Below the pieces are notes generated by a model. The model was not told where the DNA came from, did no database searches, and was given only the letters and a program-made list of their open reading frames with translations. From positions 682,001 to 746,000 of the forward strand of contig NZ_JACIBU010000001.1 in the NCBI RefSeq assembly GCF_014195485.1: DNA of 64,000 bases. Direction: 5' to 3'. Shown in pieces: positions 34,706-41,716 of the stretch. Both the position numbers and the translations under genes were made by a program. The number at the start of each line of letters is the position of its first letter. Positions within the stretch are counted from its first letter, which is position 1. Source of the stretch: Modestobacter versicolor. GTDB lineage: Bacteria > Actinomycetota > Actinomycetes > Mycobacteriales > Geodermatophilaceae.

Positions 34706-36130
34706 ATGGCCATCGCCACCACCAACCCCACCACCGGCGAGGTGCTGAAGACCTACGAGCCGCTGCCGGACGACGCGCTCGAGGAGAAGATCGCCCGCGC
34801 CGCGGCCGCCTTCCGCAGCTACCGGCTGACCTCGGTCGAGGACCGGGTCGGCTGGCTGCGCGCGGCCGCCGACGTGCTGGACGCCGACACCGACGCGGTC
34901 GCCGAGCTGATGACCACCGAGATGGGCAAGACGCTGGCGTCGGCCAAGGCCGAGGTGGCCAAGTGCGCCACGGCGCTGCGCTACTACGCCGACCACGGCC
35001 CGGCGATGCTCGAGCCCCAGCAGCTGGACGCCGACGCGGTGGGCGCCCGGCAGGCCTACGTCACCTACCAGCCGCTGGGCGTCGTGCTCGCGGTGATGCC
35101 GTGGAACTTCCCGCTGTGGCAGGCGATGCGCTTCGCCGCCCCGGCGCTGATGGCCGGCAACGTCGGGCTGCTCAAGCACGCCAGCAACGTGCCGCAGACC
35201 GCGCTGTACATGGAGGAGCTGTTCCGCAGGGCCGGCTTCCCCGCCGACGTCTTCCAGACCCTGCTCATCGGCTCGGCCACCATCGAGCGGGTGCTGCGCG
35301 ACGACCGGGTGGTCGCCGCGACGCTGACCGGCAGCGCCCCGGCCGGGCAGTCGGTGGCCGCGATCGCCGGCGACGCGCTCAAGCCCACCGTGCTGGAGCT
35401 CGGCGGCTCCGACCCGTTCATCGTGATGCCCTCGGCCGACCTCGCGGCCGCGGCTGCGGTGGCGGTGACCAGCCGGAACCAGAACAACGGGCAGAGCTGC
35501 ATCGCGGCCAAGCGGTTCTTCGTGCACGCCGACGTCGCCGAGGAGTTCACCCGGCTGTTCGCCGAGAAGATCGGCGAGCTGACCGTGGGCGACCCGATGG
35601 ACCCGGACACCCAGGTCGGCCCGCTGGCCACCGAGTCCGGGCTGCAGGACGTCGTCGAGTACGTCGAGGACGCCGTCGGCAAGGGCGCGACCGCGGTCGT
35701 CGGTGGGCACCGCGTCGACCGGCCCGGCTGGTTCTACGAGCCGACCCTGCTCACCGGCGTCACGTCCGAGATGGCGGTGCACGCCGAGGAGGTGTTCGGC
35801 CCGGTCGCCGCGCTGTACACGGTGCAGAGCCTGGACGAGGCGATCGAGATCGCCAACAGCCACCCGTACGGGCTCGGGTCCAACCTGTGGAGCGAGGACG
35901 AGGCCGAGCGGGCGCAGTTCGTCCGGGACATCGAGGCCGGCATGGCGTTCGTCAACGGGATGACGACGAGCTACCCGCAGCTGCCCTTCGGCGGGGTGAA
36001 GCAGAGCGGCTACGGCCGCGAGCTGACCGAGTTGGGCATGCGCGAGTTCATGAACGCGAAGACCGTGTGGGTCGGGGCGCCCAGCAGCGAGCAGGAGCAG
36101 GGCGCCTCGGCGGGCTCGGCGAACGAGTGA
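34706..36130 (+). CDS. gabD: NAD(P)-dependent succinate-semialdehyde dehydrogenase
   Basis: A 474-residue aldehyde dehydrogenase. The fold motifs are PWNFPLWQ, the general-base Glu in LELGGSDPF (about residue 233), and the nucleophile Cys in NNGQSCIAAKRF (about residue 267). The start MAIATTNPTTGEVLKTYEPL and the C-terminal LPFGGVKQSGYGRE are typical of the GabD/Sad group, which oxidises succinate semialdehyde to succinate. No GABA transaminase is linked. The ATG follows GGGAG. Confidence 0.87.
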   Translation: MAIATTNPTTGEVLKTYEPLPDDALEEKIARAAAAFRSYRLTSVEDRVGWLRAAADVLDADTDAVAELMTTEMGKTLASAKAEVAKCATALRYYADHGPAMLEPQQLDADAVGARQAYVTYQPLGVVLAVMPWNFPLWQAMRFAAPALMAGNVGLLKHASNVPQTALYMEELFRRAGFPADVFQTLLIGSATIERVLRDDRVVAATLTGSAPAGQSVAAIAGDALKPTVLELGGSDPFIVMPSADLAAAAAVAVTSRNQNNGQSCIAAKRFFVHADVAEEFTRLFAEKIGELTVGDPMDPDTQVGPLATESGLQDVVEYVEDAVGKGATAVVGGHRVDRPGWFYEPTLLTGVTSEMAVHAEEVFGPVAALYTVQSLDEAIEIANSHPYGLGSNLWSEDEAERAQFVRDIEAGMAFVNGMTTSYPQLPFGGVKQSGYGRELTELGMREFMNAKTVWVGAPSSEQEQGASAGSANE

Positions 36131-36139
36131 CCCGCGGGA

Positions 36140-36532
36140 TCAACGGGGCGGGCCGACGCGGACCGGCGGCCCGACCCCGGTGACGGCGGTGCGCAGGCTC
36201 GCCGGCAGCGGGCCGGCGCCCGCACCACCCACGCCCGGCCCGCCGGCGGTCACCCAGGCGACCAGGCCCGCGGTGCGCTCGGGGGTCTGCACCTCCGACA
36301 GCCACACGGCGGGCCCCGGCTGCCCCGTGCCGGGCGCCCGCCGGGCGAGGGCGGCCAGCGCCGCGCGGTCGCACCCGCCCAGGCAGCCGGCGGTGACCAG
36401 CACCGCCCCGGACGTCGACCGGACCGCCTCGGCGACCCGGTCGACGCCGTCCGCGGTGCCGGCCAGCCGGCGCAGCGCGGCGCAGCGGTGCCCGACGCAG
36501 AGCGCGACCAGCGGCCCGCCGGTGTCGGTCAC
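36140..36532 (-). CDS. thioredoxin-like [2Fe-2S] ferredoxin-domain protein
   Basis: A 130-residue protein with the thioredoxin-like ferredoxin pattern: C-x4-C in [11 protein letters not shown] and C-x3-C in [12 protein letters not shown]. Family members bind a [2Fe-2S] cluster; some are linked to cobalamin or metal metabolism. Its GTG start overlaps the L32 stop (GTGA), so it belongs to the putative Zur operon of mrf-rpmE2-rpmF. What an Fe-S protein does in a zinc-sparing operon is unclear. Confidence 0.72.
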   Translation of the reverse strand: MTDTGGPLVALCVGHRCAALRRLAGTADGVDRVAEAVRSTSGAVLVTAGCLGGCDRAALAALARRAPGTGQPGPAVWLSEVQTPERTAGLVAWVTAGGPGVGGAGAGPLPASLRTAVTGVGPPVRVGPPR

Positions 36533-36690
36533 GGCAGCAGGCCCCGCTCGGCGGCCCGGCGGAGCTTCTGCGGCACCAGCCGGACGACGCCGTTCACGGT
36601 CACCGGCACCAGCGGCACCGGGGTGGCCTTCCACTGCGCGCGGCGGGACCGGGTGTTGGACCGGGACGTCTTCCGCTTCGGGACGGCCAC
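36529..36690 (-). CDS. rpmF: 50S ribosomal protein L32, cysteine-free (zinc-independent) form
   Basis: A 53-residue protein beginning [22 protein letters not shown], the canonical L32 N-terminus. The C-terminal half lacks the four zinc-binding Cys of the primary form. It is the C-minus paralogue that replaces zinc-bound L32 in low zinc. The GTG start follows the L31 stop by three bases. Its neighbours are two more zinc-starvation proteins, and the next gene overlaps its stop. Confidence 0.88.
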   Translation of the reverse strand: MAVPKRKTSRSNTRSRRAQWKATPVPLVPVTVNGVVRLVPQKLRRAAERGLLP

Positions 36691-36693
36691 CGG

Positions 36694-36960
36694 TCAGCCC
36701 TGCTTCCGCGCCGGCCGCGCGATGCTGCCGTAGCGCTGGTGGAACCGCTCGACCCGGCCGGCGGTGTCCAGCACGCGCTGGTTGCCGGTCCAGAAAGGGT
36801 GGGACGCCGCACTGATCTCCACGTTGACCACCGGGAGGGTCTCGCCGTCCAGGTCGATGGTCTGGTCGGTGCTGACCGTGGAGCGGGTGCGGTAGGTCGC
36901 CCCGCTGGCCGTGTCCCGGAACACCACGGTGCGGTACTCGGGGTGGATGCCGTGTCTCAT
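36694..36960 (-). CDS. rpmE2: 50S ribosomal protein L31 type B, cysteine-free
   Basis: An 88-residue L31[21 protein letters not shown], with [26 protein letters not shown]. It has no Cys, unlike zinc-binding L31. In many bacteria L31B is made in zinc starvation under Zur, displacing the zinc form and releasing stored zinc. The ATG overlaps the stop of the mrf-type gene (TGATG), which indicates coupled translation. Confidence 0.93.
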   Translation of the reverse strand: MRHGIHPEYRTVVFRDTASGATYRTRSTVSTDQTIDLDGETLPVVNVEISAASHPFWTGNQRVLDTAGRVERFHQRYGSIARPARKQG

Positions 36961-38240
36961 CAGGCTCGGTCCTCTCGGTCGGTGAGGTGCAGGTCTGCGT
37001 CGTCCGCGGGGCCGGATGCCTCGCAGGGGTCGTCGTGCCAGTCGCCGAAGGGGTCGGGCCAGGTCGCCCAGACCTCCGGGCCGGCTGCGTACTCGTCGTC
37101 GGTGAGGACGGCGGAGAACAGCGCCGCGGTGATCGCCAGCGGTGCCTGCCGGTGCGTCAGCACGACCAGCTGGCTGGCCCGGTCACCGTGCAGCGGGTCC
37201 CAGCGCAGGGCGGCGGCGGCCGCGCGCTGCGGGTCGACCTGGGCCCACAGCTCCGGGTCGTCGGGCAGCGTGGCCAGCCACGGTCCGGCGTCCCCGACCT
37301 GGAGCCCACCGCCGGCCGACTCCAGCCAGAGCGCGCGGTCCTGGCGGGTGGCCAGCCACAGCCGACCGCGGCTGCTGACGACGCCGTCGAGGAGGGCGTC
37401 GATCGCCTCGTGCAGCCGTTCCGGGTGCAGGGGGCGGTCGGCCTCGAACCGCACCAGCGACACCCCGGCGTCCTCGTCCAGCGGGGGCTGGCCGGCGAGC
37501 AGCGGGTCGTGCGGCGTGGGCAGCCGACCGCGCCGGGCTTCCGCGCCCAGCCCGGCGAGCACCGGCCCGGGCTGCCAGCCGCCCAGCGGGAGCCGCGCGG
37601 CGCTGGGGCAGAGGCGGACGAGGACGGCGTCCAGCTGGGCCGCGGCCCAGGCGTCGTCCGGCTCACCAGCCAGCAGCAGCACGTCGGCGAAGGCGGTCTG
37701 ACCGACGACGACGTGAGCCACGGTCCGCTCGTCGTCGGCGGTCGCGGCCAGGCCACGGTCGGCCATCGTCTCCTCGCCCGAGGCGTCGCCGAGCCAGGTC
37801 GCCGCGTCGAGCGCGGCGACCACCGCCTCCACCTCGACCCAGTCCGCGGCCGTCTCGGGCTCGCCGACCGGTTCGTCGTCCAGCAGCACCTCCGCGATCG
37901 CCCAGCACAGGTGCTCGGGCTCGAGGGCCGGGTCCAGCTGCAGCACGATCCGGGTGACGTCGGGCCGGGCGGCCAGCGACCGGAGCAGCGGCAGCACGTC
38001 GAGCCGCAGCGTGCAGGACAGGCAGCCGTGCGCGAGCTCGATCGCGGAGCGGTGCTCGACCACCCCGGCCGGTCCCGGCTCGCGGAGCGTCCGGAGCACG
38101 ACGCCCTGGCCGAGCTCTCGGACGTCGTGGTGCACGAGCACCGTCCCGGGGGCGGCGTGGAGCAGGTCCTGCGCGGCCCGCGCGGTCAGCGCGGGCTGCA
38201 GGCCGGTCACGAGGACGAGGGGGGTCCGGGTCTGGCTCAC
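36960..38240 (-). CDS. mrf: COG0523/CobW-family protein, Mrf-type (ribosome-hibernation-factor recruiter)
   Basis: A 426-residue protein with the CobW architecture: an N-terminal G-domain region and a C-terminal CobW_C domain ([36 protein letters not shown]-like, [17 protein letters not shown]). The GCxCC metal motif reads GCLSCTLR. The Walker A loop is degenerate ([12 protein letters not shown] in place of GxxGxGKT), so GTP hydrolysis is doubtful. These losses and the neighbouring C-minus ribosomal genes fit mycobacterial Mrf, which recruits the hibernation factor to C-minus ribosomes in zinc starvation. Start: GTG at 38240, with a -10-like TAGGGT ending seven bases before it; the GTG at 38249 would overlap that element. 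A Zur-box candidate lies just upstream. Confidence 0.8.
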   Translation of the reverse strand: MSQTRTPLVLVTGLQPALTARAAQDLLHAAPGTVLVHHDVRELGQGVVLRTLREPGPAGVVEHRSAIELAHGCLSCTLRLDVLPLLRSLAARPDVTRIVLQLDPALEPEHLCWAIAEVLLDDEPVGEPETAADWVEVEAVVAALDAATWLGDASGEETMADRGLAATADDERTVAHVVVGQTAFADVLLLAGEPDDAWAAAQLDAVLVRLCPSAARLPLGGWQPGPVLAGLGAEARRGRLPTPHDPLLAGQPPLDEDAGVSLVRFEADRPLHPERLHEAIDALLDGVVSSRGRLWLATRQDRALWLESAGGGLQVGDAGPWLATLPDDPELWAQVDPQRAAAAALRWDPLHGDRASQLVVLTHRQAPLAITAALFSAVLTDDEYAAGPEVWATWPDPFGDWHDDPCEASGPADDADLHLTDREDRA

Positions 38241-38262
38241 GAGGGACACCCTACTGCGAGAA

Positions 38263-38277
38263 CGAGAACCGTTGTCA
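38263..38277. promoter_or_regulatory. Zur-box candidate between the two ribosomal-protein operons
   Basis: CGAGAAC-C-GTTGTCA (7-1-7, five of seven arm positions symmetric). Read on the minus strand it is TGACAAC-G-GTTCTCG. It lies in the 90-base divergent region and can serve both the mrf operon and the plus-strand peptide-rpmG-rpsN-rpsR operon. It aligns with the boxes at 47714, 52176 and 54834. Confidence 0.75.
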
Positions 38278-38330
38278 GTTAGGTTGTCGCTCGTCCGGCT
38301 CCGCGGAGGAGCCCCGACCCGAGGAGCACG

Positions 38331-38453
38331 ATGTCCGACTGCTGTTCGTCGACCAGCTGCACGCCCGAGCCCGCCACCCCGCCCGCCCCCGGCGCGGTCG
38401 ACCGCCGCAACCGGGCCGAGCGCCGGCGCGACGCCCGCAAGGCCGGGCGCTGA
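38331..38453 (+). CDS. 40-residue Cys/Arg-rich peptide, first gene of the C-minus ribosomal operon
   Basis: The peptide begins [14 protein letters not shown], with three Cys in the first ten residues. A Pro/Ala linker follows, and it ends in a strongly basic helix ([17 protein letters not shown]). CGAGGAGCACG provides a good ribosome-binding site, and its TGA overlaps the ATG of rpmG (TGATG), which strongly supports translation. I do not recognise it. The position is where rpmB (L28) often stands in such operons, but it is not L28 or L36. The thiol cluster could sense or store zinc; the tail could bind RNA or the ribosome. Both ideas are inference. Confidence 0.65.
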   Translation: MSDCCSSTSCTPEPATPPAPGAVDRRNRAERRRDARKAGR

Positions 38454-38620
38454 TGGCCCGCGGCAACGACGTCCGCCCGATCATCAAGCTGAGGTCGACG
38501 GCTGGGACCGGCTACACCTACGTGACCCGCAAGAACCGCCGCAACGACCCCGACCGGCTGGTGCTGCGCAAGTACGACCCGGAGGTGCGCCGACACGTCG
38601 ACTTCCGCGAGGAGCGCTGA
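38453..38620 (+). CDS. rpmG: 50S ribosomal protein L33, cysteine-free form
   Basis: A 55-residue L33 ([42 protein letters not shown]). The two Cys-x2-Cys pairs of zinc-binding L33 are absent. Its ATG overlaps the stop of the 40-residue peptide gene. One base separates its stop from the S14 ATG. It replaces the zinc form in zinc starvation. Confidence 0.93.
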   Translation: MARGNDVRPIIKLRSTAGTGYTYVTRKNRRNDPDRLVLRKYDPEVRRHVDFREER

Positions 38621-38621
38621 G

Positions 38622-38924
38622 ATGGCCAAGCAGTCCATGATCGCCAAGGACCGGCAGCGCCGGGACGTCGTCGCGCGGTACGCCGAGCGCCGGGCCGAGC
38701 TCAAGCAGGCGGCTCGCACGGCGGCCACCCCCGAGGAGCGGGCCGAGGCGCAGGCCGCGCTGCAGCGGCTGCCCCGCGACGCCAGCCCCACCCGGCTGCG
38801 CAACCGCGACGTCGCGGACGGGCGCCCCCGCGGGCACCTGCGCACGTTCGGCCTGTCCCGCGTGCGCTTCCGGCAGATGGCGCACGCCGGCGAGCTGCCC
38901 GGCATCACCAAGAGCAGCTGGTGA
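38622..38924 (+). CDS. rpsN: 30S ribosomal protein S14, cysteine-free form
   Basis: A 100-residue S14 ([28 protein letters not shown]), with [37 protein letters not shown] at the C-terminus. The zinc-knuckle Cys are missing, and the length fits the long C-minus class. It lies third in the operon; its stop overlaps the GTG of rpsR. Its role is zinc-independent assembly of the 30S head in low zinc. Confidence 0.95.
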   Translation: MAKQSMIAKDRQRRDVVARYAERRAELKQAARTAATPEERAEAQAALQRLPRDASPTRLRNRDVADGRPRGHLRTFGLSRVRFRQMAHAGELPGITKSSW

Positions 38925-39145
38925 CCCCCGCCGCGCGGCCGGTCCGGCCGCGGAAGAAGCGCCGGCTCGACGGTCCGGTCGACTGGAAGGACGTGACGCA
39001 GCTGCGCACGTTCATCTCCGACCGCGGCAAGATCCGCGCCCGCCGGGTGACCGGGCTGACCCCGCAGCAACACCGCCAGGTGACGACGGCGATCAAGAAC
39101 GCCCGGGAGATGGCGCTGCTCCCGTACCCGTCGCGCGGTCGCTGA
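38921..39145 (+). CDS. rpsR: 30S ribosomal protein S18, cysteine-free form
   Basis: A 74-residue S18 ([61 protein letters not shown]). It has no Cys, unlike the zinc-binding actinobacterial S18. The GTG start overlaps the rpsN stop. A palindrome (GAGGCCGCGGCCTC) covers the stop codon and might reduce read-through into the transporter genes 46 bases downstream. Confidence 0.95.
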   Translation: MTPAARPVRPRKKRRLDGPVDWKDVTQLRTFISDRGKIRARRVTGLTPQQHRQVTTAIKNAREMALLPYPSRGR

Positions 39146-39191
39146 GGCCGCGGCCTCCACCCCCATGCCACGAGAGAGAGAAGGCACGACC

Positions 39192-40751
39192 ATGTCCGGC
39201 CCCCGCTCCACCGCCGCCCTGCTCGCCGGCGCGTTCGTCCTCGCGCTGTCCGGCTGCGGCCTGTCCGGCGACGACCCCGCCGCCGCCGAGGGCGAGCAGG
39301 TGCTCCGGGTCGCCCTCGCCGACCCGGAGGCGTCGCTGTCGGTCCAGGACTACACGACGTCGTCGTTCACCGTGCTGGACCAGCTGTTCGAACCGCTGGT
39401 GCGCTACCAGGCCGACGGGTCCTTCGCCCCCGCGCTCGCCGAGTCCTTCGAGATCAGCGACGACGGGCTGACGATGACCTTCGCGCTGCGGCAGGGCGTG
39501 ACCTTCACCGACGGCACGCCCTTCGACGCGGAGGTGGCCCGGGCGGACCTGCTGCGCTGGGTCGACGACCCGGACAACGGCTTCCTGGGGCTCACCGGGG
39601 TCACCGAGTCGATCGAGGCCACCGACGAGGCCACCATCACCTGGCGGCTCAGCCAGCCGTACTACTCGGCCCTCAACGAGCTGGCGCTGACCCGCCCGGT
39701 GCGGTTCACCAGCCCGGGTGCGGCCGACGGCGAGCCGGTGGGCACCGGGCCCTACCGGCTGGAGCAGCTGGACGAGCAGCAGATCGTGCTGGTGCGCAAC
39801 GACGACTGGTGGGGCGGTGAGCCCTCGCTGGACCGGGTGGTGTTCGAGGTCATCCCCGACGCCGCCGCGCGGGTGGCCGCCCTGCAGGCCGGGGAGGTCG
39901 ACGTCATCGGGGGCGACTACACGGCTCCGCTGGCGCTGGAGGACGTGCCCGCGCTGCAGGCCGACGACGACGTCGAGGTGCTCACCGCCGACAGCACCAC
40001 CAACCTGCTGCTCACCGTCAACGCCGACACCGGCAACCCGGCCCTCGCTGACCCGGCCGTGCGGCGGGCCATGGCGCTCGCCGTCGACCGGGCGGGCATC
40101 GCGGCCGGGCTCTTCGACGGCGCGGCGACCGCGGCGACGACGGTCTTCCCGGCCAACGTGCCCTACGGCCCGCAGCCCGACGACGAGGTCGTCACCGACC
40201 CCGACGCCGCTCGGGCGCTGCTCGACGGCGCCGGCTGGACCGGCTCCGGCGTGCGCAGCAAGGACGGCGTCCCGCTGCAGCTCACCCTGGTGCTCGACCC
40301 CGGGCTGCTGCCGCAGGCGGTGTCGTTGAGCCAGGCGCTCGCCGACCAGCTCGCCGACGTGGGCATCGGGGTCACCATCGACTCGCTGGACACCACCGCC
40401 TACGGCGCCCGGGTGTCGGCGCGGGACTTCGACCTGCGCTTCTACTCCACCTACGGCGCTCCCTACGACCCGTACAGCACGTTGACGGCGAACTTCCGCA
40501 CCGAGTCCGACGGGCACCTGTTCGCCTCGCCGGAGCTCGACGCGCAGATCCCGGTGGCGTTGGCGGCGACCAGCGACGAGGCCCGGCAGGCCGCCTTCGA
40601 CGACGTCTGGGCGACGCTCGGCGAGCAGGTCGCGGCGGTGCCGCTGGTGCAGCTGCCCCGGCTGTGGGCGGCCAGCACCGACGTGCGCGGGTTCGAGCTC
40701 GGGGCCACCGAGTACGACCTGCCGCTCACCGACGTCACCGTCACCCGCTGA
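39192..40751 (+). CDS. NikA/CntA-type ABC transporter substrate-binding lipoprotein
   Basis: A 519-residue SBP family 5 protein. The lipobox is ALSGCGLSG (Cys near residue 20). The body follows NikA: LDQLFEPLVRYQADGSFAPALAESFE, PYYSALNELALTRPVRF, PVGTGPYRLEQ, VRNDDWWGGEPSLDRVVFEVIPD, and the NikA-like TYGAPYDPYSTL near residue 430. NikA/CntA proteins bind metal-chelate complexes rather than peptides. The gene lies 46 bases after C-minus rpsR and before two permease/ATPase genes. Uptake of a zinc-metallophore complex is therefore the leading hypothesis; nickel or an oligopeptide are the alternatives. The ATG follows GAGAGAGAAGG. Confidence 0.83.
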   Translation: MSGPRSTAALLAGAFVLALSGCGLSGDDPAAAEGEQVLRVALADPEASLSVQDYTTSSFTVLDQLFEPLVRYQADGSFAPALAESFEISDDGLTMTFALRQGVTFTDGTPFDAEVARADLLRWVDDPDNGFLGLTGVTESIEATDEATITWRLSQPYYSALNELALTRPVRFTSPGAADGEPVGTGPYRLEQLDEQQIVLVRNDDWWGGEPSLDRVVFEVIPDAAARVAALQAGEVDVIGGDYTAPLALEDVPALQADDDVEVLTADSTTNLLLTVNADTGNPALADPAVRRAMALAVDRAGIAAGLFDGAATAATTVFPANVPYGPQPDDEVVTDPDAARALLDGAGWTGSGVRSKDGVPLQLTLVLDPGLLPQAVSLSQALADQLADVGIGVTIDSLDTTAYGARVSARDFDLRFYSTYGAPYDPYSTLTANFRTESDGHLFASPELDAQIPVALAATSDEARQAAFDDVWATLGEQVAAVPLVQLPRLWAASTDVRGFELGATEYDLPLTDVTVTR

Positions 40752-40761
40752 GCCGTCCGCC

Positions 40762-41715
40762 GTGCGCAGCGCAGCACTGACGGCGGCCGGCCGGCTGGCC
40801 GGCCGCCGGTTGGTCGAGGGCGGGCTGGTCCTGCTCACGATCTCCGTCGCGACGTTCGCGCTGCTGTCCCTCACCGACGGCGATGCCGCCACCGCGATCG
40901 TCCTGGAGCGGGACGGCGCGGTCACCGAGTCGGCGGTGGCGGCGGTCCGGGCCGAGCTCGGGCTCGACCTGCCGGCGCCGGTGCGCTACCTGGACGGGCT
41001 GGTCGCGATGCTGCACGGCGAGCTCGGCCTGTCGCTGCGCACCGGCCGGCCGGTGGCCGACGAGCTGGTCGGCCGGGTCCCGCTCACGGTCACCCTGGCC
41101 ACCGCGGGGGCGGTGGTCGCGGTCGTGCTGGGCCTGGCCGCGGGCGTGGCCGGCGCCGTCACCGACCGGCGGGGCGTTGTCGTCCCGCTGCGGCTGGTCA
41201 CCCTGGCGCTGCTGTCGCTGCCGGCCTTCGCCCTGGCCTACCTGGGTGTGCTGGCGCTGGCCCTGGGCCTCGGTCTGGTGCCGACCCAGGGCGTCGACGG
41301 CTGGCCGTCGCTGGTGCTGCCGGCGCTGGTGATCGGTCTGCCGCTGGCCTCGGCGATCGCGCGGGTGACCGACGCGCGGCTGCGGGCCACGATGACCGAG
41401 CCCTTCGTGGTCACCGCCCGGGCGCGGGGGCTGTCCCGGTCGCGCTCGGTGGTCACCCAGGCGCTGCCCGCCGCCGCTGCGCCGCTGCTGGTCGTGGTCG
41501 GCAACCAGGTCGGCCACGCGATCGCCGGCACGCTCGTCGCCGAGACGGTGTTCGGCTGGCCCGGGCTGGGCGACTACCTGGTCCGCGCGCTGCAGTTCCG
41601 GGACTGGTACCCGCTGCAGGCGGCCGTGCTGCTCATCGCCGCGGCCGCCGTCCTCGCCCGCGGGCTGGCCGGCTCGCTGGCCGCGCTGGTCGACCCCCGT
41701 GCCGGGCGGGGCTGA
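40762..41715 (+). CDS. ABC transporter permease, NikB/DppB type
   Basis: A 317-residue inner-membrane permease with six hydrophobic segments. The first lies near residues 20-40. A periplasmic stretch holds DLPAPVRYLDGLVAMLHGELGLSLRTGRPVADELVGR, and the EAA loop (TEPFVVTARARGLSRSRSVVTQALP) contacts the ATPase. The C-terminus has GHAIAGTLVAETVFGWPGLGDYLVRALQFRDWYPLQA, typical of BPD_transp_1. The GTG starts ten bases after the SBP stop. Confidence 0.9.
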   Translation: MRSAALTAAGRLAGRRLVEGGLVLLTISVATFALLSLTDGDAATAIVLERDGAVTESAVAAVRAELGLDLPAPVRYLDGLVAMLHGELGLSLRTGRPVADELVGRVPLTVTLATAGAVVAVVLGLAAGVAGAVTDRRGVVVPLRLVTLALLSLPAFALAYLGVLALALGLGLVPTQGVDGWPSLVLPALVIGLPLASAIARVTDARLRATMTEPFVVTARARGLSRSRSVVTQALPAAAAPLLVVVGNQVGHAIAGTLVAETVFGWPGLGDYLVRALQFRDWYPLQAAVLLIAAAAVLARGLAGSLAALVDPRAGRG

Positions 41716-41716
41716 C

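Noticed and set aside
36960-38240. Reading the COG0523 gene as a pseudogene because its P-loop is lost
   Set aside because: The frame is intact, the C-terminal domain is conserved and the gene lies in a coupled operon; Mrf-type proteins are expected to diverge here.
38331-38453. Assigning the 40-residue peptide as ribosomal protein L28 or L36
   Set aside because: Neither the L28 nor the L36 signature is present and the Cys spacing is different.
41699-41716. GTG at 41699 as the start of the triple-fusion transporter
   Set aside because: It would overlap the end of the upstream permease by 17 bases and has no ribosome-binding site; the GTG at 41717 does.
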